Shown here: positions 1 through 9,442 of the stretch, one piece after another
Layout: each line of letters opens with the position of its first letter
How positions within the stretch are numbered: position 1 is the stretch's first letter
Source of the DNA: JAGWBF01 sp965116325
GTDB taxonomy: Bacteria; Chloroflexota; Dehalococcoidia; Lucifugimonadales; JAGWBF01
NCBI GenBank assembly: GCA_965116325.1
Contig: OZ220675.1
Coordinates: forward strand, 1,674,001 to 1,738,000
DNA: 64,000 bases
Direction of reading: 5' to 3'
Notes under the pieces: generated by a model
The model's input: the letters and a program-made list of their open reading frames with translations, nothing else
What the model was told of the DNA's origin: nothing
The model's database searches: none
Position numbers and translations under genes: made by a program

Positions 1-410
1 TGCTTCCCAGCGCTGAGCAGAAGGGGTCTGCAAAGCCCACATGAGCAGCTATCCCGTCCTCGAAGAAGGTGTTGTTCCGCAGGCGGGTCCGGTCGATGAG
101 CTGGTCGGGCACCACCAGGTCCATTGGGGCCAGCTCCTCCTTTAGGCTGCCCACTGCGCTGATGGAGATGAGCCACTCCACACCGATGCTCTTGAGGGCG
201 TAGATGTTAGCCCGCACCGGAAGCTGGGTGGGATTGATGCGATGCCCCCGGCCATGGCGCGACAGGAAGGCGATCTGCCTCCCCTCCAGGGAACCTATCA
301 TGATGCTGTCGCTGGTCTTGCCGTAGGGGGTGTCCACATCCAGCTCCTGGACGTTGGAAAGGCCCTCCATGTTGTACAGACCACTGCCTCCCATGATGCC
401 GATCAAAGGT

Positions 411-418
<8 letters not shown>
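1..418 (-). CDS. mtnP: S-methyl-5'-thioadenosine phosphorylase, 3' end cut by window
   Basis: About 139 N-terminal residues are visible; the C-terminus lies beyond position 1. The GTG start at 418 overlaps the end of mtnA by 8 nt, so the two are translationally coupled. The start region reads IGIMGGSGLYNMEGL, the phosphate-binding opening of MTA/purine phosphorylases, followed by FLSRHGRGHRINP and an ISAVGSL segment, all typical of MTAP. MTAP splits methylthioadenosine (a by-product of polyamine synthesis) into adenine and methylthioribose-1-phosphate, the substrate of the MtnA enzyme encoded immediately upstream. Specificity for MTA rather than inosine or guanosine is inferred mainly from the mtnA partner. 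Confidence 0.88.
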
Positions 419-1469
<1,051 letters not shown>

Positions 1470-1570
1470 TGCACCAGCCTTGGATTCTTGCGATCAACTT
1501 CCGTTCAAGGGAGGAGAGAGGGTACGGGTGAGGGCGATCATGCCAACTGCGGGTGGGTGTGGGGCCGAAA

Positions 1571-1597
1571 ACGAAAAAGCTTCTCGTGAGAGAAGCT
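1571..1597 (-). terminator. Riboswitch expression-platform terminator
   Basis: On the minus strand the perfect 8-bp stem AGCTTCTC/GAGAAGCT with a 4-nt loop (1578-1597) is followed by a run of five T, then CGTTTTC. This is an intrinsic terminator between the SAM aptamer and the mtnA start, as expected for transcriptional control. Confidence 0.85.
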
Positions 1598-1617
1598 CAT
1601 AGATTTCTAAGGCCACC

Positions 1618-1742
1618 CTCATCTTTCCCCGACCATTCGGGGCCGGAATTAGCACCGTGTCGCACTACGTTAAGGATTGGTGCGCAGTGTCGAACCGGTT
1701 GCTCGGCTTCGCAGGGCCGTTCCCTCAGCCATTCTGGATAAG
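1618..1742 (-). ncRNA. SAM-I (S-box) riboswitch aptamer upstream of mtnA
   Basis: On the minus strand the leader starts CTTATCCAGA, continues with GAGGGAACGGCCC, GAAGCCGAGCAACC and GGTGCTAATTCC, and ends GAAAGATGAG. These are the S-box core blocks in the right order and spacing. The first six bases CTTATC pair with the closing GATGAG to give helix P1. SAM-I riboswitches bind S-adenosylmethionine and switch off methionine and sulfur genes, which fits mtnA-mtnP downstream. A terminator hairpin follows about 20 nt later. Recognition is by eye; a covariance-model search was not possible. Confidence 0.9.
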
Positions 1743-1982
1743 GTAGGTCTACTTATTCGATTGTTTTTCGGCGCAACCGCATCGGTCAGGCCGAGATTTC
1801 ATACTACAGGCAATCGCATATGGTGTCAACCGAAGGGCCGCGGTGAGCCGCTGCCGGCCCGCCCCTCCTCATCTTTTCTTGTGGATTAGATTGGCATAGT
1901 CGTGTACCATCGCTCCGGCATTTCAGCACCAGCCCGGAAATGTCCGAGAGGCGCCAGTTGCTGAGACGGAAAGGAACAACGA
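1743..1982. other. Divergent intergenic region between riboswitch and RND gene
   Basis: This stretch separates the minus-strand mtnA leader from the plus-strand RND transporter and must hold both promoters. No hexamer pair stands out with good spacing. An AAAGGA ribosome-binding site precedes the transporter start at about 1969. No gene is supported here. Confidence 0.4.
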
Positions 1983-4900
1983 TTGAGATTTCTCACCGCT
2001 TTCGCCATAAGCAAGCGGACGGTCACCCTGCTGGCCATAGTTATGGTCCTGGCTGGTGGGGTGTACGCCTACAACTCCCTGAACGTAGAGCTGTTCCCCG
2101 AGATCGAGTTTCCCCTTGTGGCTATCTCGACCTCCTATCCATCCGTCGGCCCTGAAGCTGTCGTTGACGACGTAACGTCACCCATCGAAGCGGCCATCTC
2201 CGGCACCGATGGACTGGAATCGGTCCAGTCCACCAGCTTCGAGGGCAACTCCCTGGTGCTGGCCAACTTCCGGTACGGGACCGATATGGCCGAAGCAGAG
2301 AGCGCCATCGAAACGGCGGTGGGCAGCATTCCCTTTCCTCCCGGCGTGGAAAAGCCCGACGTAGGGCGTTTCAACCCCGACCAGGTAGCGGTCCTGCAGT
2401 TCAGTGTTATAGCGGAACAAACCCCTGACGGAGGGGCCTCGGGCTTCGCTCCTCAGCATCTGGCAGTCTCCACGGTCGAGAACATCCTCCTTCCCGATCT
2501 ACAGGCCATCGACGGGGTGATGCAGGTGCAGGTTGCCGGGGAGCTTCTGCCCCAGGTGCGCGTGGCCGCGGACCCGGAGAGGCTGAAGGCCAATGGCGTG
2601 CCCCTCGCCCAGGTGGCAGCCGTCCTTGGCGAAAACAACACCTCTGTGCCCACAGGCCTGTTGACCGGCCCCGACGGGGCAATGCCTGTAAAGACCCTTC
2701 ACGTCCTCACCTCCGTCGAAGATATCCGCAGCCTTGTGGTGGGGATGTCTCCCTCGGGGCCGGTCCTGCTGTCCGATGTGGCCAGCGTGGAGCTCAGTAA
2801 CGAGTTCCCATCCAGCATCTCCCGGACCAACGGCCGGCAAGCCATAAACGTTTCCATTATCAAGGAGCCGGAAGCCAACACGGTAGAGATAACCCAGGCG
2901 GCACGGCACCTGCTGGAGACTGCGCCCATACCCAGCGGGCTGGAGATTGTCATCGTCGAAGACCAGGGGCCGGAGATACAGGAGCAGATAGATGCCCTGC
3001 TTAAAGAGGCGGGGTTCGGCTTCCTGTTCGCTGTGACCGTGGTATTCATCTTCATGCTGACCATCAGGCCCACCATCACGCGCGGGCTGTTCACCACCGT
3101 GCGTCCAACGGTCGTCATCGCATTGAGCATTCCCTTGAGCGTACTTACAGGGGTGCTCCTCATGGCTTGGCAGGACATGTCTCTGAACTTCATGACCCTG
3201 GGAGGCTTGGCCATCTCCGTCGGCAGGGTTGTGGACGATGCCATCGTCGTACTGGAGAACGTGTACCGCCACATACAGGCGGGGCGGGAGCGGTGGCGGG
3301 CGGCCCTGGATGCCACGGCAGAGGTAGGGCCGGCCATTTTCGCCTCCACCCTGACAACCATCGTGGTATTCATCCCCCTGGCATTTATCGAGGGGCTGGT
3401 GGGGGCCTTCTTCCTGCCCTTCGCCATGACCATCAGCTTTGCGCTGGTGGCATCCCTGGTGGTAGCCCTGACCGCCGTTCCGGTGCTGGGAGCATACCTG
3501 CTGCGGCCCGGCGACCTTCCCGAGGGGGCAGGCGAGGAAGATGACATCGCCTTCGTCCACGAGACGTGGATGCAGAGGGCCTATACCCCTGTGCTGCGAT
3601 GGGTGTTGGGGCACAAGGCCGCTACCCTGGCTGGGACCGTGGTGGTGATCGGACTCAGCTTGGCGTTGCTGCCGCTCATACCCATCACCCTGTTCCCAAC
3701 GGACAGCGCCCGCCGCCTAGCCATCGAGGTGAGCCTTCCACCGGGAGCATCGGCCCAGCAGACCTTAGCCGAGGTGATGGAGATAGAAGACCGGGTCAGC
3801 GACCTGGCCGAGACCCACACATCAACTATTGGGGCCAGGGATCTCGGCATCATAACCGAACCGAAGGGATTCAATGAGGCCGCCATCCTCGTATTTCTGC
3901 GTCCGGACGCGCCCGAAGACATAGCTGATGTGCTCAGGAAGGAGCTGGACAAACCGGACCGCGTGGTGAGAATCACCGAACAGATAGATGGGCCACCAAC
4001 CAGCGGGGTCGATATCAGCATCACCGGGCCGGACTACGACGACATTCGACTGGTTGCCCAAGAGCTTACAACCTCCCTCACCACCCTGGAGGGGGTCGCC
4101 AACTTGGAGAGCGACGTTGTTCAAGCGCGCGATGAGGTCGCCATACTGGTGGACCCCGCCGCGGCCGCAAGCATAGGGCTCACTGCCCGCCAGGTCGGGT
4201 TCCAGCTGCGTGGATTTATGGCCGGAAGGGCCGTCACCACCATAGAGTTGGACGGCCAGGCAACAGATGTGGTCTTGTCCGGGACCCAGGAGGCCCTTGG
4301 AAGCATCGACCAGATCAGGGAACTGGTGATCGCTGGGCCGGGCGGGGCAGCGCCCCTACGGGAGCTCGCAAGTGTGGAAATCCAGGAGGGACCGGTGAAC
4401 ATCGTTCGCACCGACGGTCAGCGCTCCGCCAGCATCACGGGGGACACCATCGGGGAGGATGTTCAGGCTGTGGGGTCCGAGATAGATGCAATCATCGAGG
4501 AACTCTCCCTCCCGCCGGGAGTGAGCGTCAAGAGCGGCGGGATATTTGCCGACATCGCCGAGGGGTTCCAGTCCATCATTCTGTCCATGGCCGTGGGCAT
4601 AGTGCTGATGTACCTGGTCATGGTGGCCGCCCTGGGGTCTCTGCGGAACCCCGTCGTTATCGTCTCCAGCCTTCCCCTTGCCTTGGTTGGAGTGCTGGTA
4701 GCCCTGGCCGTCACCGACCGCACCCTTGGGCTGCCTGCCATGATGGGAGTGCTGCTGCTGGTGGGCATCGTGGTTACCAACGCCATCGTGCTCATCGCCT
4801 TTGTGGAGCAGCTCCGGGCCAGGGGTATGTCGGTGTTTGAAGCCCTTATCATGGGAGGCCGGGTTCGCCTGCGCCCCATACTGATGACCGCATTGACCAC

Positions 4901-5084
4901 CAGCTTTGCCCTGCTGCCCCTGGCCGCCTTCTCCGGGGGGTCGGGGGGCATCATCAGCGCCGAGCTGGCCACCGTGGTCATAGGCGGGCTGATGACCTCC
5001 ACCGCGCTGACCCTGATAGTGGTCCCCATCATCTACTACCTGTTCAACGAGAGTGTGCCCAGCCTGTTCCGTAGATCGAGCTGA
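1983..5084 (+). CDS. RND-family efflux permease (AcrB/SwrC-like)
   Basis: At 1033 residues this is a full-length hydrophobe/amphiphile efflux RND permease. It has one N-terminal membrane segment (about 12-33), a large periplasmic/extracellular loop opening with NVELFPEIEFPLVAISTSYPS, a block of membrane helices (about 340-530), a second loop, and a final helix block (about 860-1025). The proton-relay pair is present as GRVVDDAIVVLENV, Asp418-Asp419. The TTG start at 1983 follows an AAAGGA ribosome-binding site and gives the canonical N-terminus. No membrane-fusion protein or outer-membrane channel gene lies next to it, which resembles the stand-alone SwrC/YerP type of monoderm bacteria. The substrate cannot be read from sequence. 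Confidence 0.92.
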   Translation: MRFLTAFAISKRTVTLLAIVMVLAGGVYAYNSLNVELFPEIEFPLVAISTSYPSVGPEAVVDDVTSPIEAAISGTDGLESVQSTSFEGNSLVLANFRYGTDMAEAESAIETAVGSIPFPPGVEKPDVGRFNPDQVAVLQFSVIAEQTPDGGASGFAPQHLAVSTVENILLPDLQAIDGVMQVQVAGELLPQVRVAADPERLKANGVPLAQVAAVLGENNTSVPTGLLTGPDGAMPVKTLHVLTSVEDIRSLVVGMSPSGPVLLSDVASVELSNEFPSSISRTNGRQAINVSIIKEPEANTVEITQAARHLLETAPIPSGLEIVIVEDQGPEIQEQIDALLKEAGFGFLFAVTVVFIFMLTIRPTITRGLFTTVRPTVVIALSIPLSVLTGVLLMAWQDMSLNFMTLGGLAISVGRVVDDAIVVLENVYRHIQAGRERWRAALDATAEVGPAIFASTLTTIVVFIPLAFIEGLVGAFFLPFAMTISFALVASLVVALTAVPVLGAYLLRPGDLPEGAGEEDDIAFVHETWMQRAYTPVLRWVLGHKAATLAGTVVVIGLSLALLPLIPITLFPTDSARRLAIEVSLPPGASAQQTLAEVMEIEDRVSDLAETHTSTIGARDLGIITEPKGFNEAAILVFLRPDAPEDIADVLRKELDKPDRVVRITEQIDGPPTSGVDISITGPDYDDIRLVAQELTTSLTTLEGVANLESDVVQARDEVAILVDPAAAASIGLTARQVGFQLRGFMAGRAVTTIELDGQATDVVLSGTQEALGSIDQIRELVIAGPGGAAPLRELASVEIQEGPVNIVRTDGQRSASITGDTIGEDVQAVGSEIDAIIEELSLPPGVSVKSGGIFADIAEGFQSIILSMAVGIVLMYLVMVAALGSLRNPVVIVSSLPLALVGVLVALAVTDRTLGLPAMMGVLLLVGIVVTNAIVLIAFVEQLRARGMSVFEALIMGGRVRLRPILMTALTTSFALLPLAAFSGGSGGIISAELATVVIGGLMTSTALTLIVVPIIYYLFNESVPSLFRRSS

Positions 5085-5126
5085 GGCGGGACGGCCTTGA
5101 TTCCTCCCAGTCCCTACCTTGGTGGG

Positions 5127-5135
5127 TGATATAAT
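5127..5135 (+). promoter_or_regulatory. Extended -10 promoter for hyuA
   Basis: TGATATAAT is a consensus extended -10 element (TG-N-TATAAT). Transcription would start near 5142, about 34 nt before the hyuA start at 5176. No good -35 hexamer is visible, as is usual for extended -10 promoters. Confidence 0.6.
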
Positions 5136-5175
5136 CTCACGGGCCGAGAAAAGCTACGACACGGAGAGGAACTCT

Positions 5176-7191
5176 ATGGGCCACACCATCGTGGGCATCG
5201 ATGTGGGAGGTACGTTCACCGACTTTGCAGTGCTGTCCGACGGCACCCTGTCGGTGTACAAGATACCCTCCTCTCCAGCCGATCCCTCCCGCTCGGTCCT
5301 CCAGGGCGTCCAGGACCTGGGCGTGGACGGGGCCTCTTTCGTGCATGGCTCCACGGTGGCTACAAACGTCCTCCTGGAGCGCAGAGGCTCCCGCACAGCC
5401 CTGGTCACCACCGGTGGCTTCGAGGATGTGCTGGAGATAGGGCGCCAGAGCAGGGCCGAGCTGTACAATCTGGACCTGGAGAAGGCTCCGGTCCTGGTTC
5501 CCAGCGACCTTCGCTTCGGCCTGGCTGAGCGGGTGGAGTTTACCGGCTCGGCGCTGCAGTCACCCTCACCTGAAGACATTCGAAAGCTGGCCGGCGCTGT
5601 TGCAGCCTCGGGCGCCGAGGCTGTGGCTGTTTCCCTTCTCTTCTCCTTCCTGAACCCCCTCCACGAGGAGATGCTCCTGGAGGCCCTGCGGGAAGTGAAT
5701 GACAACCTGTACTACTCGGTTTCCAGCCAGGTGCTGCCCGAGTTCCGCGAGTACGAGCGCACCAGCACGGTGGTGGTCAATGCCTACGTCGGCCCGTCCA
5801 TGGCCCGCTACCTGGGCAACCTGGAAGGGTCTTTGGGCAGCGGGCTGCGCATTATGCAGTCCTCGGGGGGCAGCATCACCGCGTCCTTGGCGTCCCGCCA
5901 GCCGGTGCGCACCATCCTGAGCGGTCCGGCGGGGGGCGTTGTCGGCGCCTACTACCTGGGGGAGATGGCCGGCTATCGGGACATCATCACCCTGGATATG
6001 GGAGGGACATCAACGGATGTGTCCCTGTGCCCCGGCAGGATCAAGGAGACAACCACATCCAACCTGGGCGGCTACCCACTGAGCGTACCCATGATCGAGA
6101 TCCATAGCGTTGGGGCTGGCGGAGGCTCCATCGCCCGCATTGACGAGGGCGGCGCCCTCCTGGTGGGCCCCCAGTCGGCGGGGGCGGACCCCGGTCCGGC
6201 CTGCTACGGCAGGGGGGAGCATGTGACCGTCACCGACGCTAACCTCATCCTGGGGAGGCTCCAAGCCGACCGGTTCCTGGGAGGAAGGCTGTCCCTGCAC
6301 GAAGACCGGGCACGGGAGCTGGTGGGGCGCCTCGCACAACAGATGGGGCTGTCGGTGGAGGATGCAGCATCGGGCATCGTCCGCGTGGTCAACGCCAGCA
6401 TGGAGCGGGCCATCAGGGCTATCTCTTTGGAGCGGGGCTACGACCCAAGAGAGTTCACCCTGGTGCCCTTCGGAGGCGCGGGGCCTATGCACGCCTGCGA
6501 GCTGGCCCAGGAGATGGGCATCTCCCGGGTGCTTATCCCACCAAACCCGGGAATCCTGTCCGCCTTGGGAGTCGCAATCGCCGACATCGTCAAGGACTTC
6601 TCCCGCACCGTCATGCTCCGTGGGGATGACATATCTCCCCAGCGCCTGGAGCAGGAGTACCGGCTCCTGGAAGACCATGCCAGGGAAGATATGTTCAGCG
6701 AGGGGCTGGACCTGGACCGGGCTGTGGGGCAGCGCAGCCTGGATGTACGTTACGTGGGCCAGTCCTTCGAGCTTAACGTGGACCACCCGGCCCGGTCCCG
6801 TAACTTCGTCCAGGCCATCTCCAGGTCCTTCAACAAGGCCCACCGGCAGAGGTTCGGCTACTCGGACCCTAAGGAGCCCGTGGAGGTGGTGAACCTGCGC
6901 CTGAAGATGGTGGTGCCGGTGGAGAAGCCTGCGCCCTCCCCGGAGGCGCCCCAGGGTGAGGACTGGGCAGGGGCGGTCGCCGGACATAAGACCTTGGTAT
7001 TTGGCGGGAAGGGCATGGAAGCGCCCCTGGTGCTGCGGGAGCACCTGCATTGCGGGAACCGGGTCCCCGGTCCTGCGTTAATCATCCAGATGGACTCCAC
7101 GACTGTGCTCCCGCCGGGCTGGGAAGCAGAAATGGACGGCTGGGGCAACCTGGTGGCTGTCCCGACGGGCGCCAGCGCAGCCAAGAACTAA
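5176..7191 (+). CDS. hyuA: Hydantoinase/oxoprolinase subunit A (HyuA)
   Basis: The 671-residue protein has the tandem actin-like ATPase fold of hydantoinase A. The first phosphate loop is DVGGTFTD (9-16) and the second is LDMGGTSTDVSL (around 273-284). The ATG at 5176 is preferred over an upstream GTG because GGAGAGGA lies just before it and the family begins at this point. HyuA with HyuB performs ATP-dependent hydrolysis of cyclic amides or related rings (N-methylhydantoin, 5-oxoproline) or acetophenone-type carboxylation; which one cannot be told from sequence. hyuB follows 83 nt later in the same direction. Confidence 0.93.
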   Translation: MGHTIVGIDVGGTFTDFAVLSDGTLSVYKIPSSPADPSRSVLQGVQDLGVDGASFVHGSTVATNVLLERRGSRTALVTTGGFEDVLEIGRQSRAELYNLDLEKAPVLVPSDLRFGLAERVEFTGSALQSPSPEDIRKLAGAVAASGAEAVAVSLLFSFLNPLHEEMLLEALREVNDNLYYSVSSQVLPEFREYERTSTVVVNAYVGPSMARYLGNLEGSLGSGLRIMQSSGGSITASLASRQPVRTILSGPAGGVVGAYYLGEMAGYRDIITLDMGGTSTDVSLCPGRIKETTTSNLGGYPLSVPMIEIHSVGAGGGSIARIDEGGALLVGPQSAGADPGPACYGRGEHVTVTDANLILGRLQADRFLGGRLSLHEDRARELVGRLAQQMGLSVEDAASGIVRVVNASMERAIRAISLERGYDPREFTLVPFGGAGPMHACELAQEMGISRVLIPPNPGILSALGVAIADIVKDFSRTVMLRGDDISPQRLEQEYRLLEDHAREDMFSEGLDLDRAVGQRSLDVRYVGQSFELNVDHPARSRNFVQAISRSFNKAHRQRFGYSDPKEPVEVVNLRLKMVVPVEKPAPSPEAPQGEDWAGAVAGHKTLVFGGKGMEAPLVLREHLHCGNRVPGPALIIQMDSTTVLPPGWEAEMDGWGNLVAVPTGASAAKN

Positions 7192-7202
7192 AGACCAGTC
7201 CC

Positions 7203-7252
7203 CTCTCCAAAGGAGAGCAACCAGTCATCCCCTCTCCTTTGAGGGAGAGGGG
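7203..7252. repeat. Two GC-rich hairpins between hyuA and hyuB
   Basis: CTCTCC/GGAGAG with a 3-nt loop (7203-7217) is followed by CCCCTCTC/GAGAGGGG arms (7229-7252). The same CCCTCTCC-type hairpin pair occurs near 38134-38184, so this is a dispersed intergenic repeat family. It may weaken transcription between hyuA and hyuB or protect mRNA ends. Confidence 0.7.
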
Positions 7253-7274
7253 AAACTAACCGAGAGGCAGCAAG

Positions 7275-8858
7275 ATGGTCGATCCCATAAGCCTGGAAGT
7301 GTTCAAGAACCTGTTCATCTCCACCTGCGAGGAGATGGGTGTGGCCCTCCAGCGCACCGCCTACTCCCCCAACATCAAGGAGCGCCGGGACTACTCCTGC
7401 GCTTTGTTCGACCCCAAGGGCCAGATGGTCGCCCAAGCCGCCCATGTGCCGGTGCACCTGGGCGCCATGCCAGCGTCGGTGGAGGCGGCCATCAGCCTGC
7501 ACTCGGGCACCTTCGGCCCCGGCGATGTGGTCATCCTGAACGACCCCTACCTGGGCGGCACGCACCTGCCCGACATCACCCTCGTGGCCCCCGTGTACAT
7601 CCGCAGGGAGGGCATCCCCATCCTGGTGGGCTACGTAGCCAACCGGGGGCACCACGCCGACGTGGGAGGCATGACGCCAGGTTCGCTGCCCCTGTCCACC
7701 GAGCTGTACCAGGAAGGGACCATTATTCCGCCCCTCAAGCTGGCCCGCAGGGGCCGGCTGAACCAGGAATTGGTGGAGCTCATCTGCCGCAACTCCCGCA
7801 CCCCCGAGGAGCGCAAGGGGGACCTGGTGGCCCAGTTCGCCTCCATCAGGGTGGGCGACCAGAGGCTGCGAGAGATAGTGGAGCGGTACAACGCCGACAC
7901 CGCCTTCGAGCACATGGATGCCCTTCTGGACTACTCCGAGCGTCTGACCCGCGCCGCCATCGGGCGCATACCCGACGGCACCTACAGCTTCACCGACTAC
8001 ATGGACGACGACGGCCTCACCGAGCAGCCCGTGCCCATCTCCGTGGCCATCAGCGTGTCCGGCGATGAGATGGTGGTGGACTTCGAGGGCACATCGGCCC
8101 AGCGCCCCGGCTGCATCAACACACCCCTGGCCGTCACCGTCTCGGCGGTGCTCTACCTCGTGCAGTGCATCTCCGGGGCCAGTGTCCCGCCGACCCAGGG
8201 GGTGCTGCGCCCGGTGACCGTCAAGGCCCCCGAAGCATCCCTGGTGAACCCCAAGCCCCAGCACGGCGTGGCCGGGGGCAACGTGGAGACCTCCCAGCGC
8301 ATCACCGACGTGCTGCTGGCGGCCATGGCCCAAGCCCTGCCCATGCTCATCCCCGCCGCCAGCCAGGGGACGATGAACAACCTGCTCATCGGTGGCCATG
8401 ATGCGGTGCGGGAGAAGCCCTTCGTCTATTACGAGACCATCGCGGGGGGCATGGGCGCACGCCCGACCAAGGACGGGGTCTCGGCAATCCACACCCACAT
8501 GACCAACACCATGAACACCCCCATCGAGGCCATGGAGTTCGTCTATCCCCTGCGCCTGAGGCAGTATGCAGTGCGTCGGGGCACCGGTGGCGCGGGCAAG
8601 TACAAGGGAGGCGATGGGCTCACCAGGGACGTGGAGTTCCTGACCCCGGCGCGGGTGACGGTGCTCTCGGAGAGGCGCAAGCGGGCGCCCTATGGCCTGC
8701 ATGGCGGGCATCACGGCACGACGGGGGAGAACGTCCTCCTCAGGGGAGGCTACGAAGAGGTGAAGCTGTCGGGCAAAGAGGTGCTGGATGTGGAGCCCGG
8801 CGATGTGCTGAGCATCCGCACCCCCGGCGGCGGCGGCTGGGGCGCGCCGGAGGAGTAG
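7275..8858 (+). CDS. hyuB: Hydantoinase/oxoprolinase subunit B (HyuB)
   Basis: The 527 residues match the hydantoinase B family from the first residue: VDPISLEVFKNLFISTCEE, then LQRTAYSPNIKERRDYSCA, GDVVILNDPYLGGTHLPDI and a C-terminal GGGGWG segment. HyuB works as a complex with the HyuA ATPase encoded just upstream; the pair is a common catabolic module in Chloroflexota and Actinobacteriota. The ATG at 7275 is preceded by a GAGAGGCAGC ribosome-binding region. The gene ends 9 bp before the convergent cupin gene. Substrate unknown. Confidence 0.93.
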   Translation: MVDPISLEVFKNLFISTCEEMGVALQRTAYSPNIKERRDYSCALFDPKGQMVAQAAHVPVHLGAMPASVEAAISLHSGTFGPGDVVILNDPYLGGTHLPDITLVAPVYIRREGIPILVGYVANRGHHADVGGMTPGSLPLSTELYQEGTIIPPLKLARRGRLNQELVELICRNSRTPEERKGDLVAQFASIRVGDQRLREIVERYNADTAFEHMDALLDYSERLTRAAIGRIPDGTYSFTDYMDDDGLTEQPVPISVAISVSGDEMVVDFEGTSAQRPGCINTPLAVTVSAVLYLVQCISGASVPPTQGVLRPVTVKAPEASLVNPKPQHGVAGGNVETSQRITDVLLAAMAQALPMLIPAASQGTMNNLLIGGHDAVREKPFVYYETIAGGMGARPTKDGVSAIHTHMTNTMNTPIEAMEFVYPLRLRQYAVRRGTGGAGKYKGGDGLTRDVEFLTPARVTVLSERRKRAPYGLHGGHHGTTGENVLLRGGYEEVKLSGKEVLDVEPGDVLSIRTPGGGGWGAPEE

Positions 8859-8867
8859 GAGGGCCCC

Positions 8868-9218
8868 CTAGTCCACGTAGGTGGTTTCCGGGTTGTCGGT
8901 GGGGAAGACGGTGAACATCTTGGCGTCGCCGCCCGTGTTGTTGATGAGGCGGTGAGGCGTGCCCGGCGGGGCCAGCAGGGTGTGCCCCGGCTCGACGACG
9001 CGGCTCTCATCTCCCACCACCATCTCCACGCTACCCTCCAGGAGAATGATGGCTTCGTCGGTGGGGTGGGTGTGCAGCCTGAGGGCTGAGCCGTCGTGCA
9101 TCACCAGCTCCCCGATGGTCAGGTTGTGGGCACCGGCAGCCTTGTTGATGAACCGCCTGCTGGTGCGACCGCCCATATCTTCTGGAGGCGGATCGGTCCT
9201 GTGATCGATTATGGGCAT
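8868..9218 (-). CDS. Small single-domain cupin protein
   Basis: The 116-residue protein starts at the ATG at 9218, behind a strong AAGGAGGAG ribosome-binding site. An upstream in-frame start would add 23 residues with no cupin features. Cupin motif 1 appears as LRLHTHPTDEAIILLEGSVEM and motif 2 as LLAPPGTPHRLINN, with His residues in metal-ligand positions. Such cupins are metal-binding sensor, isomerase or dioxygenase-like proteins, and the activity cannot be assigned. It is convergent with hyuB and might act on related small molecules, but that is only inferred from position. Confidence 0.85.
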   Translation of the reverse strand: MPIIDHRTDPPPEDMGGRTSRRFINKAAGAHNLTIGELVMHDGSALRLHTHPTDEAIILLEGSVEMVVGDESRVVEPGHTLLAPPGTPHRLINNTGGDAKMFTVFPTDNPETTYVD

Positions 9219-9335
9219 GTCTCCTCCTTGACGACTTCTTCTTTTTGTTGACAGGCAAATTCTATAGCTGGGGCAGCCTCCGGGCAAGGCATCTCATGTG
9301 GCAGAGCTTCTGTGCAGGGGCCAGAGAGATTAGCC

Positions 9336-9341
9336 TATAAT
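9336..9341 (+). promoter_or_regulatory. -10 element upstream of repeat lipoprotein gene
   Basis: A perfect TATAAT hexamer lies about 100 nt before the first lipoprotein signal-peptide codons. No convincing -35 hexamer is seen at 16-18 bp. Transcription would begin near 9348. Confidence 0.4.
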
Positions 9342-9442
9342 CTGGCCAAAGGTGATAGCCGGGAGATGTAGAGGTCTGTCAAAGGGCCCATGGGAGCGCT
9401 ATAGCTATATTCCAGTCCCGGAGTGAGCGGAACAGCCAATGG

